A stretch of 8,432 bases of DNA, taken from NCBI GenBank assembly GCA_003242645.1, contig QGVC01000149.1, positions 1 through 8,432 of the forward strand, written 5' to 3'. Below the pieces are notes generated by a model that saw only the letters and a list, made by a program, of their open reading frames with translations, was not told the DNA's origin and made no database searches. Position numbers and translations under genes: made by a program. Within the stretch, counting starts at the first letter, position 1; every line of letters starts with the position of its first letter. Of this stretch, positions 1 to 6,197 are shown in pieces. This stretch comes from Pseudomonadota bacterium. Its GTDB lineage: Bacteria > Pseudomonadota > Alphaproteobacteria > Rhizobiales > Hyphomicrobiaceae.

Positions 1-448
1 CTCCCAGGTGGTACGCGTAGACGAGCGTCCCACCGAGCCAACCGGTGACCAGTAGGAGCGCCACCGTAATGATCGAGAGGACGAATCCGCCGTTCGGGAT
101 GCCGGCAACCGGATCGGCCCACCTGAGGTAGAGATTGATGATGACGAGCGCGATCACGCCGGCGTTGCCAATGGCGTGAGCCCAGGCTGCGTTGAGCCTG
201 CGTATCGGCTCTGTCGTTAGAAAGTCGGTGAGGCCGGCTAGCCCGGCAATGAGGCCTGTCACCAGTCCGATGACCAGCAGCCAGTATGACCCCTGAGCCC
301 AGAAGGGAGCGAGGGTGCCCAGGTAGATGAGGTCTGCCACGAGGGCGAGTACGATCGAGGCGATCGGGAACGGAACCAGCATCGGGTGCAGCGGATGACC
401 AGCCACCTGCGCCGTGCTCTCGATCCCGTGTGCGTGTTGCTTGGTCAT
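1..448 (-). CDS. DUF2231 family integral membrane protein (partial, C-terminus beyond left edge)
   Basis: Reverse-strand frame from ATG at 448-446 stays open for 149 codons to the window edge, so the C-terminus is missing. The protein begins MTKQHAHGIES and carries the family hallmark GHPLHPMLVPFPIA at residues 17-30. Hydrophobic segments lie at about 26-45, 54-73, 94-108 and 121-137, and a GWLGGTLVYAYHLG stretch near the end (136-149) matches the glycine-rich LVY-H signature that closes the fourth helix of DUF2231 proteins. It should sit in the inner membrane with four helices. The biochemical function of the family is not established; some members co-occur with haem or redox proteins. An AGGAG ribosome site lies 8 bases before the ATG, which supports this start. 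The gene is divergent from ubiE and shares the short intergenic region with it. Confidence 0.85.
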   Translation of the reverse strand, partial: MTKQHAHGIESTAQVAGHPLHPMLVPFPIASIVLALVADLIYLGTLAPFWAQGSYWLLVIGLVTGLIAGLAGLTDFLTTEPIRRLNAAWAHAIGNAGVIALVIINLYLRWADPVAGIPNGGFVLSIITVALLLVTGWLGGTLVYAYHLG

Positions 449-456
449 GGGAGGCA

Positions 457-461
457 CTCCT
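457..461 (-). promoter_or_regulatory. Ribosome binding site of the DUF2231 gene
   Basis: On the minus strand this reads AGGAG with an 8-base spacer to the ATG at 448. The bases next to the start read CCTCC, so the site can fold on itself as a small GGAG/CTCC hairpin with a 3-base loop (450-460). That may partly mask it, though the stem is very short. Confidence 0.6.
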
Positions 462-570
462 GACCACTGCATTTACCTTGCGTTTCCATAGGCAACTTAA
501 AGTTTTGCGCGAGGTTCCGGTCCATCTCCTTCTGCCGTTCAGGCGCATGGCGCTTGCCTGACGGGTCCGC

Positions 571-576
571 TATGGT
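571..576 (+). promoter_or_regulatory. Possible -10 element just upstream of ubiE (candidate leaderless start)
   Basis: TATGGT matches the -10 consensus TATAAT at four of six positions and ends 7 bases before the ATG at 584. Transcription would therefore begin at or next to the start codon. No Shine-Dalgarno sequence is visible before 554, 572 or 584, which fits a leaderless message. The nearest -35-like hexamer (TTGCCT, 554-559) is only 11 bases upstream, too close for a normal promoter, so this call is weak. Confidence 0.25.
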
Positions 577-583
577 GCCCGCC

Positions 584-1354
584 ATGTCACACAGCCAACA
601 GCATCACACGGCGGCAACGTTCGGCTTCCGCGAGGTCCGGCCTGAGGAGCGGCAGGGGCTCGTCAATCAGGTCTTCGCGACCGTCGCCGATCGGTATGAC
701 CTGATGAATGACCTGATGTCGGGCGGGATGCACCGGCTCTGGAAGGATGAGCTAGTGGCCGTGATCAACCCGCCGCGCTCGGATCAACGCTTCGATCTGA
801 TCGATGTTGCCGGCGGCACGGCGGACGTAGCGCTCCGGGCGTTACGTGCTGGCGGGCCCGGTTGTCGCGCCGTCGTGTGCGACATCAGCCCCGAGATGCT
901 GCGGGTGGGCCGTCAGAAAATTGAGGCGGCGGGTCGTTCTCACCAGGTGATGCTCGTGCAGGGGAATGCGGAGGCGCTGCCATTCCCGGACAAGAGCTTC
1001 GACGCCTATACGATCGCGTTCGGCATCCGCAACGTCACCCACATCGATGCTGCGCTGCGGGAAGCCTACCGTGTGCTGAAGCCGGGTGGCCGCTTTGCAT
1101 GCCTCGAGTTTTCCGAATGTCGAGTGCCGGTGTTGGACGCGCTTTATGACCTGCACTCCTTCCACGTCATCCCGCGCCTCGGGCGGCTCGTCGGAACAGG
1201 TGAGGAGCCCTACCGCTACCTTGTGGAGAGCATCCGCAAGTTTCCGCCGCAGGAGGCATTCGCCGAAATGATCCGCGCTGCGGGCTTCGAGCAAGTGACC
1301 TGGCGCAATCTCACCGGCGGCATCGCTGCCATCCACTCCGGCTGGCGGATTTGA
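584..1354 (+). CDS. ubiE: Bifunctional demethylmenaquinone methyltransferase / 2-methoxy-6-polyprenyl-1,4-benzoquinol methylase UbiE
   Basis: SAM-dependent C-methyltransferase of ubiquinone (and menaquinone) synthesis, acting on the membrane-embedded benzoquinol ring. From ATG 584 the product is 256 residues, normal for the family. Visible features: N-terminal signature [17 protein letters not shown] (38-54); SAM motif [15 protein letters not shown] (72-85) with acidic D100 closing strand 2; [14 protein letters not shown] (127-140); AFGIRNV (145-151); the second UbiE signature around RVLKPGG (163-169); [12 protein letters not shown] (215-226); and the typical ending [12 protein letters not shown]. 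In-frame TTG 554 and ATG 572 would add 10 and 4 residues. I prefer 584 because family homology begins at FGFREV, 12 residues in, and none of the starts has a good ribosome site. The gene is followed 13 bases later by ubiB, a common alphaproteobacterial pair. Confidence 0.95.
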   Translation: MSHSQQHHTAATFGFREVRPEERQGLVNQVFATVADRYDLMNDLMSGGMHRLWKDELVAVINPPRSDQRFDLIDVAGGTADVALRALRAGGPGCRAVVCDISPEMLRVGRQKIEAAGRSHQVMLVQGNAEALPFPDKSFDAYTIAFGIRNVTHIDAALREAYRVLKPGGRFACLEFSECRVPVLDALYDLHSFHVIPRLGRLVGTGEEPYRYLVESIRKFPPQEAFAEMIRAAGFEQVTWRNLTGGIAAIHSGWRI

Positions 1355-1358
1355 TTCC

Positions 1359-1362
1359 GGAG
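1359..1362 (+). promoter_or_regulatory. Ribosome binding site of ubiB
   Basis: GGAG lies between the ubiE stop and ubiB, 5 bases before ATG 1368 but only 2 bases before the tandem GTG at 1365. The spacing favours ATG 1368 as the true start. Confidence 0.6.
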
Positions 1363-1367
1363 ACGTG

Positions 1368-2960
1368 ATGGCAAACGCGCTGATGAACCTGCTTCGTCTG
1401 GCCCGTGCTGGCATTGTGCTGGCGCAGCACGGCGTGCGCTTCGTGCCACCCGGCGCCAAGGCGCCCCTGCCACTGAGGCTGGCCCATGCCGCGACCTGGC
1501 CCATCCGTGCGATCTCTTGGCCATTTCAAGCCGGAAAGCCGCGCGAGCGCCGCATCACGGATGCGCTTTCCTCGCTTGGGCCGAGCTACATCAAAATGGG
1601 CCAGTTCCTGGCCACCCGCGCCGACATCATTGGACCGGAGCTGGCTTCCGACCTCCGCCATCTTCAGGACCGTCTGCCGCCGTTTTCCATGGAGGAAGCG
1701 CGCCGCGCGATCGAAGAGGCGCTTGGAGGTAAGCTTGAGAACCACTTCGCCGAGTTCGGGCCTCCCGTAGCTGCCGCATCCATCGCCCAGGTGCACAAGG
1801 CTGTGGTGGTCGAGGACGGTGTACGGCGGAAAGTCGCGGTGAAGATTCTCCGTCCTGGGATCGAACGGCGGTTCCGGCGCGATCTGGACAGCTTTTATCT
1901 CGCTGCCCGGCTCATCGAGCGATTCCATCCGCCCTCCCGACGGCTGAGACCCGTTGCAGTCGTCGATACGCTGGCCCGCACCACGCAGCTTGAGATGGAC
2001 CTACGGCTCGAAGCCGCCGCGATGTCGGAGATGGCGGAGTACAGCGCCAACGATGAGGACTTCCGTGTGCCACAGGTCGACTGGCGGCGCACGGCCAAGC
2101 GCGTTTTGACGACCGAGTGGGTCGACGGCATTCCCATTTCGGACCGCGCAGCCTTGCAGGCGGCTGGCCATGATCTCGGCAGGCTCGGGGAAATCGTGCT
2201 GCGGACGTTTCTCCGCCACGCCATGCGCGACGGCTTTTTTCACGCCGACATGCATCAGGGCAACCTGTTCGTGGACGAGTGTGGCCGTATCGTCGCCGTC
2301 GATTTCGGCATCATGGGCCGGCTTGGCGTGAAGGAGCGCAGGTTCCTCGCTGAAATCCTGCATGGCCTCATCACGCGCGATTACAAGCGGGCGGCGGACG
2401 TCCATTTTTGGGCGGGCTACGTGCCGCCCCATCACCCGCCTGCCGTGTTCGCCCAGGCGCTCCGGGCCATCGGTGAGCCGATCCACGGGCGCACCGCATC
2501 GGAAATTTCGATGGCCGACCTTCTGGGGCAGCTGTTCGCTTACACCGAGGTTTTCGATATGCAGACCCGGCCTGAGCTGATCCTGCTCCAAAAGAGTATG
2601 GTCATCGTCGAAGGTGTCGCACGCGGGCTCGACCCCAATCTCAATCTCTGGACGGCTGCCGAACCGGTCGCGCGTGAATGGGTCGAGGCGAATTACGGCG
2701 TCACGGGTCGGCTCCGCGAAGCGGGCGAGGGCGCCGAGGTGCTTGGCAAGGTTCTTTCCGACCTTCCGGGACTGCTCGCGAAAGCTGAGGAAGGTGTCAC
2801 TGCCTTCGCCGAGATGGCGAAATCGGGCATTCGTCTCGATACTGAAACGGTGGAGCGGATCGGCGCCGCCGAAGCCCGCCACACCCGCTGGGAACGGGTC
2901 GCCTTATGGGTCGGTGCACTGAGCTTGGCCGCCATCGCGTTGGCGCTCGCAACCGGCTAG
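1368..2960 (+). CDS. ubiB: UbiB, atypical protein-kinase-like ATPase of ubiquinone biosynthesis
   Basis: ADCK/UbiB family protein needed for aerobic ubiquinone synthesis. It is thought to act as an ATPase supporting the membrane-bound Ubi complex or delivery of lipid precursors, not as a classical protein kinase. Product of 530 residues from ATG 1368, usual for proteobacterial UbiB (about 520-550). Visible features: the family-specific KxGQ motif in IKMGQFLATR (K76); alanine-rich nucleotide loop AAAS (135-138) in place of the kinase glycine loop; VAVKIL lysine K159; catalytic-loop HADMHQGN (292-299, with D294 and N299); DFG metal motif (312-314); and a hydrophobic C-terminal segment (about 508-529), the expected membrane anchor. 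All key residues are present, so it should be functional. It sits 13 bases after ubiE and is probably co-transcribed and coupled with it. In many rhizobia the next gene is coaBC; that gene is absent here. Confidence 0.95.
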   Translation: MANALMNLLRLARAGIVLAQHGVRFVPPGAKAPLPLRLAHAATWPIRAISWPFQAGKPRERRITDALSSLGPSYIKMGQFLATRADIIGPELASDLRHLQDRLPPFSMEEARRAIEEALGGKLENHFAEFGPPVAAASIAQVHKAVVVEDGVRRKVAVKILRPGIERRFRRDLDSFYLAARLIERFHPPSRRLRPVAVVDTLARTTQLEMDLRLEAAAMSEMAEYSANDEDFRVPQVDWRRTAKRVLTTEWVDGIPISDRAALQAAGHDLGRLGEIVLRTFLRHAMRDGFFHADMHQGNLFVDECGRIVAVDFGIMGRLGVKERRFLAEILHGLITRDYKRAADVHFWAGYVPPHHPPAVFAQALRAIGEPIHGRTASEISMADLLGQLFAYTEVFDMQTRPELILLQKSMVIVEGVARGLDPNLNLWTAAEPVAREWVEANYGVTGRLREAGEGAEVLGKVLSDLPGLLAKAEEGVTAFAEMAKSGIRLDTETVERIGAAEARHTRWERVALWVGALSLAAIALALATG

Positions 2961-2981
2961 CCGAGCTGTTGAGCTCATCCT

Positions 2982-3006
2982 CTGGTCTCCGAATCGGCGC
3001 GACCAG
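2982..3006 (+). terminator. Weak hairpin after ubiB, possible transcript end
   Basis: CTGGTC (2982-2987) pairs with GACCAG (3001-3006) around a 13-base loop, starting 21 bases after the ubiB stop. There is no T-run behind it, so it would be a poor intrinsic terminator; it may only stabilise a 3' end. Confidence 0.25.
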
Positions 3007-3071
3007 GCTTCGTGCAGACGGCACAACGTCTGGTTATAGAGCGCCAGCTTACAAAATTTCCGATGTGCTCG

Positions 3072-3086
3072 TTTGATAAGATCAAA
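3072..3086. repeat. Perfect 6-3-6 dyad TTTGAT-AAG-ATCAAA, FNR-box-like but one base short
   Basis: Two perfect 6-base arms separated by 3 bases. The arms match the FNR/FixK half-sites TTGAT and ATCAA, but the known sites of that family have a 4-base spacer. It is therefore either a site for another dimeric regulator or a coincidence. It lies 365 bases before the korC start, far for direct activation of that gene. Confidence 0.3.
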
Positions 3087-3089
3087 GAT

Positions 3090-3120
3090 AAGCTGAGCAA
3101 AGGACAAGTTTTGTCAGCTT
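3090..3120. repeat. 31-base bulged stem-loop in the intergenic region
   Basis: AAGCTGA (3090-3096) pairs perfectly with TCAGCTT (3114-3120). Skipping one bulged G (3097), CAAA (3098-3101) pairs with TTTG (3110-3113), leaving an 8-base loop. This makes 11 base pairs in all, the strongest fold in the interval. No T-tract follows on either strand, so a simple terminator is unlikely; a structured RNA element or a protein-binding site is possible. Confidence 0.45.
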
Positions 3121-3214
3121 CGGGCGAGTTGTCCGATGTAATTGTGCTACGCGGGATGAATTTGAAATTATGCTGCACCGCAACTAACGAGAAATGGACT
3201 CATGCTGCGGTTGC

Positions 3215-3235
3215 GAATTTTTTGTTTCAAAATTC
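3215..3235. repeat. AT-rich 7-bp inverted repeat GAATTTT / AAAATTC
   Basis: Perfect 7-base arms (3215-3221 and 3229-3235) flank a 7-base loop. It directly abuts a GC-richer bulged stem (3175-3182 with 3206-3214), so the two could stack in an RNA. The role is unknown. Confidence 0.35.
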
Positions 3236-3304
3236 CGTCCATTAATGCGCCTGCGAATGAAAATTGCCTGACGGTCGCCTCAGGTGCATCCAAGTTGAAA
3301 TTTG

Positions 3305-3319
3305 GAGATGGATCATCTC
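3305..3319. promoter_or_regulatory. Perfect 6-3-6 dyad GAGATG-GAT-CATCTC, candidate operator of the kor operon
   Basis: A 15-base perfect dyad with a 3-base spacer ends 131 bases before the korC start and 31 bases before a possible -35 box at 3351. Size and position suit the binding site of a dimeric transcription factor. No regulator gene is present in the window and there is no second copy near the operon, so this is inference from symmetry alone. Confidence 0.3.
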
Positions 3320-3350
3320 AGTTTTGATGGGCTGATATGCTGTCCAGAGC

Positions 3351-3380
3351 TTGCCATTTGCGGGCCGAAATAACTAAGTT
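3351..3380 (+). promoter_or_regulatory. Candidate sigma-70-type promoter of the kor operon
   Basis: TTGCCA (3351-3356) matches the -35 consensus at five of six positions. TAAGTT (3375-3380) after an 18-base spacer matches the -10 at three of six, including the key first TA and last T. It would give a leader of roughly 60 bases to ATG 3451. No sigma-54-type GG/GC pair was seen here. The match is weak. Confidence 0.25.
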
Positions 3381-3434
3381 GGGACAGAGGTAGAAAGGCC
3401 GCATCTATGGACGTGGCTTGGGGCTCGAACGACT

Positions 3435-3440
3435 GGAGGG
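3435..3440 (+). promoter_or_regulatory. Ribosome binding site deciding the korC start
   Basis: GGAGGG stands 10 bases before ATG 3451. The alternative in-frame TTG at 3418 lies upstream of it and has no comparable site, so 3451 is taken as the start. Confidence 0.6.
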
Positions 3441-3450
3441 TAAGTTTCCT

Positions 3451-5292
3451 ATGCCGCAAGGCGACGCCGCTGTGCGCACGCGGAGCCGAGGAGTGGCTCC
3501 GACTGACATCTCCAATCCTAAGTACTTCCACAAGGTCATAGATTGCCAGTGGGCGTGCCCCAGCCATACCCCCGTCCCAGAGTACATCAGGCTAATTGCA
3601 CAAGGCCGCTATACAGCGGCCTATATGTTGAACTGGGAATCGAACGTCTTTCCGGGAATTCTCGGCCGCGTCTGCGATCGGCCGTGTGAACCGGCGTGCC
3701 GCCGAGGGCGTGTCGAGGAAAAGCCGGTGGCGATCTGCCGCCTGAAGCGGGTTGCCGCCGATTACAAGGGCGAAATCGACTCGCTTCTTCCGAAAATTCC
3801 GAAGGAGAAAAATGGCAAGCGCATCGCCTTGATTGGCGCAGGGCCGGCGTCGCTGACCGTTGCCCGCGATCTGATGCCCCTGGGCTATCACTGCGTGCTC
3901 TTCGAAAAGGACCAGCAGGCCGGCGGGCTCATGCGGACGAACATCCCCGCTTTCCGCTTGCCGGTGACTGTCCTCGACGAGGAAGTGAACCGCATCCTGA
4001 ACTTCGGCGTCGAGACACGCTTCGGTCACGAGGTGCAGAGCCTCAAGGCGGTCCTCGATGAGGGTTTTGATGCTGTCTTCATCGGCACCGGAGCCCCAAA
4101 GGGGAAGGACCTCAACATCCCCGGCCGCAAGGAAGGCGCCGCCAATATTCACATCGGAATCGAGTTCCTGACCTCGGTTGCCTTCGAGCACGTAAACAGC
4201 ATTGGTCGTCGCGTTGTGGTGATTGGTGGCGGCAACACCGCCATGGATTGCTGCCGCACGGCCCTGCGCCTCGGCGCTGAGCAGGTCACGGTAACGGTCC
4301 GCTCACCGCGCAAGGATATGAAGGCGTCGGAGTGGGAAATCGAGGACGCTGAGCGCGAGGGCATTCCGATCCTCGACAATCACAATCCGAAGGAGTTCAT
4401 CGTCGAGAACGGCCGGCTCGTCGGCGTGCGGTTCCAAATCATGCGGGCCGAGTACACCGATCGGGGCCGCAAGCTGATCCCCACTGGCGAAGAGGTCGTT
4501 ATTCCCTGCGATGATGTGCTGATGGCTATCGGGCAGGAGAACGCCTTCCCCTGGATCGAGCGGAACATCGGCATCGAGTTCGGCGAATGGGATATGCCCA
4601 AGGTCGACCGCGTGACCATGATGTCGACTCGGCCGGGCGTGTTCTTCGGCGGCGACGCGGCCTGGGGTCCGGAAAACATCATCTGGGCCGTCGCCCATGG
4701 CCACCAGGCAGCGATTTCCATTCATCTCTACTGCCAAGGTAAGCCACTGACCGAACGGCCCGCGCCTGGGTGGACGCTCGTCAGCCAGAAAATGGGCATC
4801 CACGAGTGGTCGTACTCCAACGCCTACTCTCCGGAGCGGCGCGTTGCCGTTCCCCACGCGGATAAGTCCATCGCGCTGCGCAATCTGAAGGTCGAGGTCG
4901 AGCTCGGCTACGACGACAAGCTCGCCGCGAAAGAGGTGGAGCGCTGCCTGAACTGCGACGTGCAGACCGTCTTCACGCGCTCGCTGTGCATCGAGTGCGA
5001 TGCCTGCATGGATATCTGCCCGGTCGACTGCATCAACTTCATCGAGAACGCCGAGGAAGCGGAGCTGCGGGAGAGACTGCGGGTGCCGGCTCGGAACACG
5101 TCGCAATCCCTCTATGTCTCGGACGAGCTCAAGACCGGCCGGGTCATGGTCAAGGATGAGGATCTTTGCCTACACTGTGGGCTGTGTGCTGAGCGCTGCC
5201 CGACGGGAGCATGGGACATGCAGAAATTCACGTACGTTGAGGCGCAGGCGTCGCCGGCCTGCCTCACACATCACAATGCCTACCTTGGATGA
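3451..5292 (+). CDS. NADP(H)-oxidising/reducing FAD and Fe-S subunit of 2-oxoacid (2-oxoglutarate) oxidoreductase, KorC-like; glutamate synthase small-subunit-like
   Basis: Cytoplasmic electron-transfer subunit of 613 residues (about 67 kDa), expected to move electrons between the Fe-S clusters of the KorAB core and NADP(H). Domains in order: N-terminal helical Fe-S domain of the GltD/dihydropyrimidine-dehydrogenase type with C32, C36, C75, C79 and C83 (GRVCDRPCEPAC, 72-83); FAD Rossmann motif ALIGAGPASLTVARD (126-140); NADP(H) Rossmann motif VVVIGGGNTAMD (255-266), followed by arginines R284 and R287 in the position that often contacts the 2'-phosphate; FAD-closing FFGGDAAWGPENI (398-410); and a ferredoxin-like tail with two 4Fe-4S motifs, CIECDACMDICP (C513, C516, C519, C523) and CLHCGLCAERCP (C573, C576, C579, C583). 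Plain GltD is about 470-490 residues; the extra length is this ferredoxin tail. Its stop overlaps an ATG by ATGA at 5289, and korA follows. Amino-acid glutamate synthase is unlikely because the large subunit is absent and 2-oxoacid oxidoreductase genes follow directly. Confidence 0.88.
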   Translation: MPQGDAAVRTRSRGVAPTDISNPKYFHKVIDCQWACPSHTPVPEYIRLIAQGRYTAAYMLNWESNVFPGILGRVCDRPCEPACRRGRVEEKPVAICRLKRVAADYKGEIDSLLPKIPKEKNGKRIALIGAGPASLTVARDLMPLGYHCVLFEKDQQAGGLMRTNIPAFRLPVTVLDEEVNRILNFGVETRFGHEVQSLKAVLDEGFDAVFIGTGAPKGKDLNIPGRKEGAANIHIGIEFLTSVAFEHVNSIGRRVVVIGGGNTAMDCCRTALRLGAEQVTVTVRSPRKDMKASEWEIEDAEREGIPILDNHNPKEFIVENGRLVGVRFQIMRAEYTDRGRKLIPTGEEVVIPCDDVLMAIGQENAFPWIERNIGIEFGEWDMPKVDRVTMMSTRPGVFFGGDAAWGPENIIWAVAHGHQAAISIHLYCQGKPLTERPAPGWTLVSQKMGIHEWSYSNAYSPERRVAVPHADKSIALRNLKVEVELGYDDKLAAKEVERCLNCDVQTVFTRSLCIECDACMDICPVDCINFIENAEEAELRERLRVPARNTSQSLYVSDELKTGRVMVKDEDLCLHCGLCAERCPTGAWDMQKFTYVEAQASPACLTHHNAYLG

Positions 5293-5309
5293 AGCCGGGG
5301 ACCGAAGTC

Positions 5310-6194
5310 ATGAGCGGGGTCAATGATTTCGTTTGCAAGTTCGCGACCGTGAACGGCTCGGGCTCGGCGAGCGCCAACACGATGTTCGCCAAGACCATCT
5401 TCCGAATGGGAGTGCCGGTCAGCCCGAAGAACATCTTCCCATCCAACATTCAGGGCTTGCCGACTTGGTACGAGGTCCGTGTTAGCGGGAAGGGCTACCT
5501 CGCGCGGCGCGAAGGCGTTGACCTGATGGTCGCCATGAACCCGCAGACCTACCGCGACGACCTGGCGGAAATCGTTCCCGGCGGATGGCTGCTGTACGAC
5601 TCGACCATGCCCAGGCAATGGCCGCGGGACGACATCACCGTTCTTCCGATCCCCATTGCCGCCATGTGCGCCAAGAGGTGGACAGACCCGCGCCAGCGGC
5701 AGCTCTTCAAGAACATGGTCTATGTCGGTGCGCTGACGGCGTTGCTGGACATGGACATGGAGGTCCTGGAGAAGGTCGTCGCCGATCAGCTGCGTGGCAA
5801 GGAGAAGCTCATCTCTTCCAACCTGGAGGCGGTAAACCTGGGTCGCGATTACGCGCTCGCCAACTTCCAGTGTCCGCTACCGATCCGCGTGGAGAAGGCT
5901 GAGGGCACGCGCGGAAAGATCATGGTGACGGGCAATAACGCGGCGGCGTTGGGTGCCATTTACGCCGGCGCGACGGTCTGCTCGTGGTATCCGATCACGC
6001 CGTCGACCTCCATGGCCGAAGCCTTCGAGAGATACTTGAAGCAGCTCCGCACGGACAAAGACGGCAAGGTCCTTGGCGCCGTTGTGCAGGCGGAGGACGA
6101 GCTGGCGGCCATCGGCATCGCTATTGGAGCGGGCTGGAACGGGGCGCGCGCCTTCACGGCCACGTCAGGGCCTGGCATCTCGCTCATGAGCTAG
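5310..6194 (+). CDS. korA: 2-oxoacid (2-oxoglutarate):acceptor oxidoreductase alpha subunit KorA, N-terminal part ending at internal amber codon
   Basis: This part encodes 294 residues before TAG. Residues about 10-190 are the POR gamma domain, seen in NGSGSASANTMFAKTIFRMG (15-34), FPSNIQGLPTWYEVRV (43-58) and DLMVAMNPQT (71-80). From about 204 the alpha pyrimidine-binding domain begins, with the YPITPSTSM motif (227-235) typical of 2-oxoacid:ferredoxin oxidoreductases, QAEDELAAI (260-268) and TSGPGISLM (285-293), where the frame stops. Two starts are possible. ATG 5289 overlaps the korC stop as ATGA but has no ribosome site. ATG 5310 has GGGG 9 bases upstream, and homology begins right after it (MSGVNDF), so I chose 5310. 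On its own this fragment keeps the gamma domain but only the first third of the alpha catalytic domain, so it should not be active. Confidence 0.85.
   Translation: MSGVNDFVCKFATVNGSGSASANTMFAKTIFRMGVPVSPKNIFPSNIQGLPTWYEVRVSGKGYLARREGVDLMVAMNPQTYRDDLAEIVPGGWLLYDSTMPRQWPRDDITVLPIPIAAMCAKRWTDPRQRQLFKNMVYVGALTALLDMDMEVLEKVVADQLRGKEKLISSNLEAVNLGRDYALANFQCPLPIRVEKAEGTRGKIMVTGNNAAALGAIYAGATVCSWYPITPSTSMAEAFERYLKQLRTDKDGKVLGAVVQAEDELAAIGIAIGAGWNGARAFTATSGPGISLMS
6192..6194 (+). other. In-frame amber codon inside korA (codon 295)
   Basis: The context is agc-TAG-ttc. TAG also ends ubiB (2958-2960) and korB (8179-8181) in this window, where it plainly works as a stop, so reassignment of the codon in the whole organism is unlikely. 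No selenocysteine issue arises because the codon is not TGA. Confidence 0.9.
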
Positions 6195-6197
6195 TTC

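Larger units (their letters stand above)
2961..3450. other. Gene-free AT-rich interval between ubiB and the kor operon
   Basis: About 490 bases without a convincing gene. Counting 3061-3420 gives 167 G/C of 360 (about 46%), well below the flanking genes. The longest open frame (GTG 3012 to 3245, 77 codons) has no ribosome site, no recognisable domain and a composition unlike the neighbouring genes. The interval contains several inverted repeats (2982-3006, 3072-3086, 3090-3120, 3175-3214, 3215-3235, 3305-3319), listed separately where they stand out. It must carry the end of the ubi transcript and the promoter of the kor operon. It could be a control region, a structured RNA, or the scar of an old insertion. 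Confidence 0.6.

Noticed and set aside
842..1504. Long minus-strand open frame across ubiE and the start of ubiB
   Set aside because: Shadow of strongly conserved genes on the plus strand; the peptide has low-complexity, Arg/Ala-rich character and no domain. The same applies to the minus-strand frames at 2001-2882, 4303-5106 and 7096-8079.
3072..3086. Canonical FNR/FixK box
   Set aside because: Half-sites fit but the spacer is 3 bases, not the required 4, and it lies too far from the operon start for classical activation.
3012..3245. 77-codon open frame from GTG in the AT-rich interval
   Set aside because: No ribosome site, no recognised domain, unusual composition, and stems and dyads that would have to lie within it. 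More likely noncoding.
3451..5292. Genuine glutamate synthase small subunit (GltD)
   Set aside because: It carries a C-terminal double 4Fe-4S ferredoxin region not found in GltD, no large subunit gene is nearby, and it is tightly linked to korA and korB.
6192..6194. Natural split of KorA into two separate subunits
   Set aside because: Split enzymes divide between gamma and alpha domains (near residue 200 here), whereas this stop lies at residue 295 inside the alpha domain. The second part lacks a ribosome site and ATG.
6192..6194. TAG coding for pyrrolysine or another amino acid by general code reassignment
   Set aside because: TAG ends ubiB and korB normally in this window, and pyrrolysine is not expected at this position. 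Local readthrough stays possible but is not shown.
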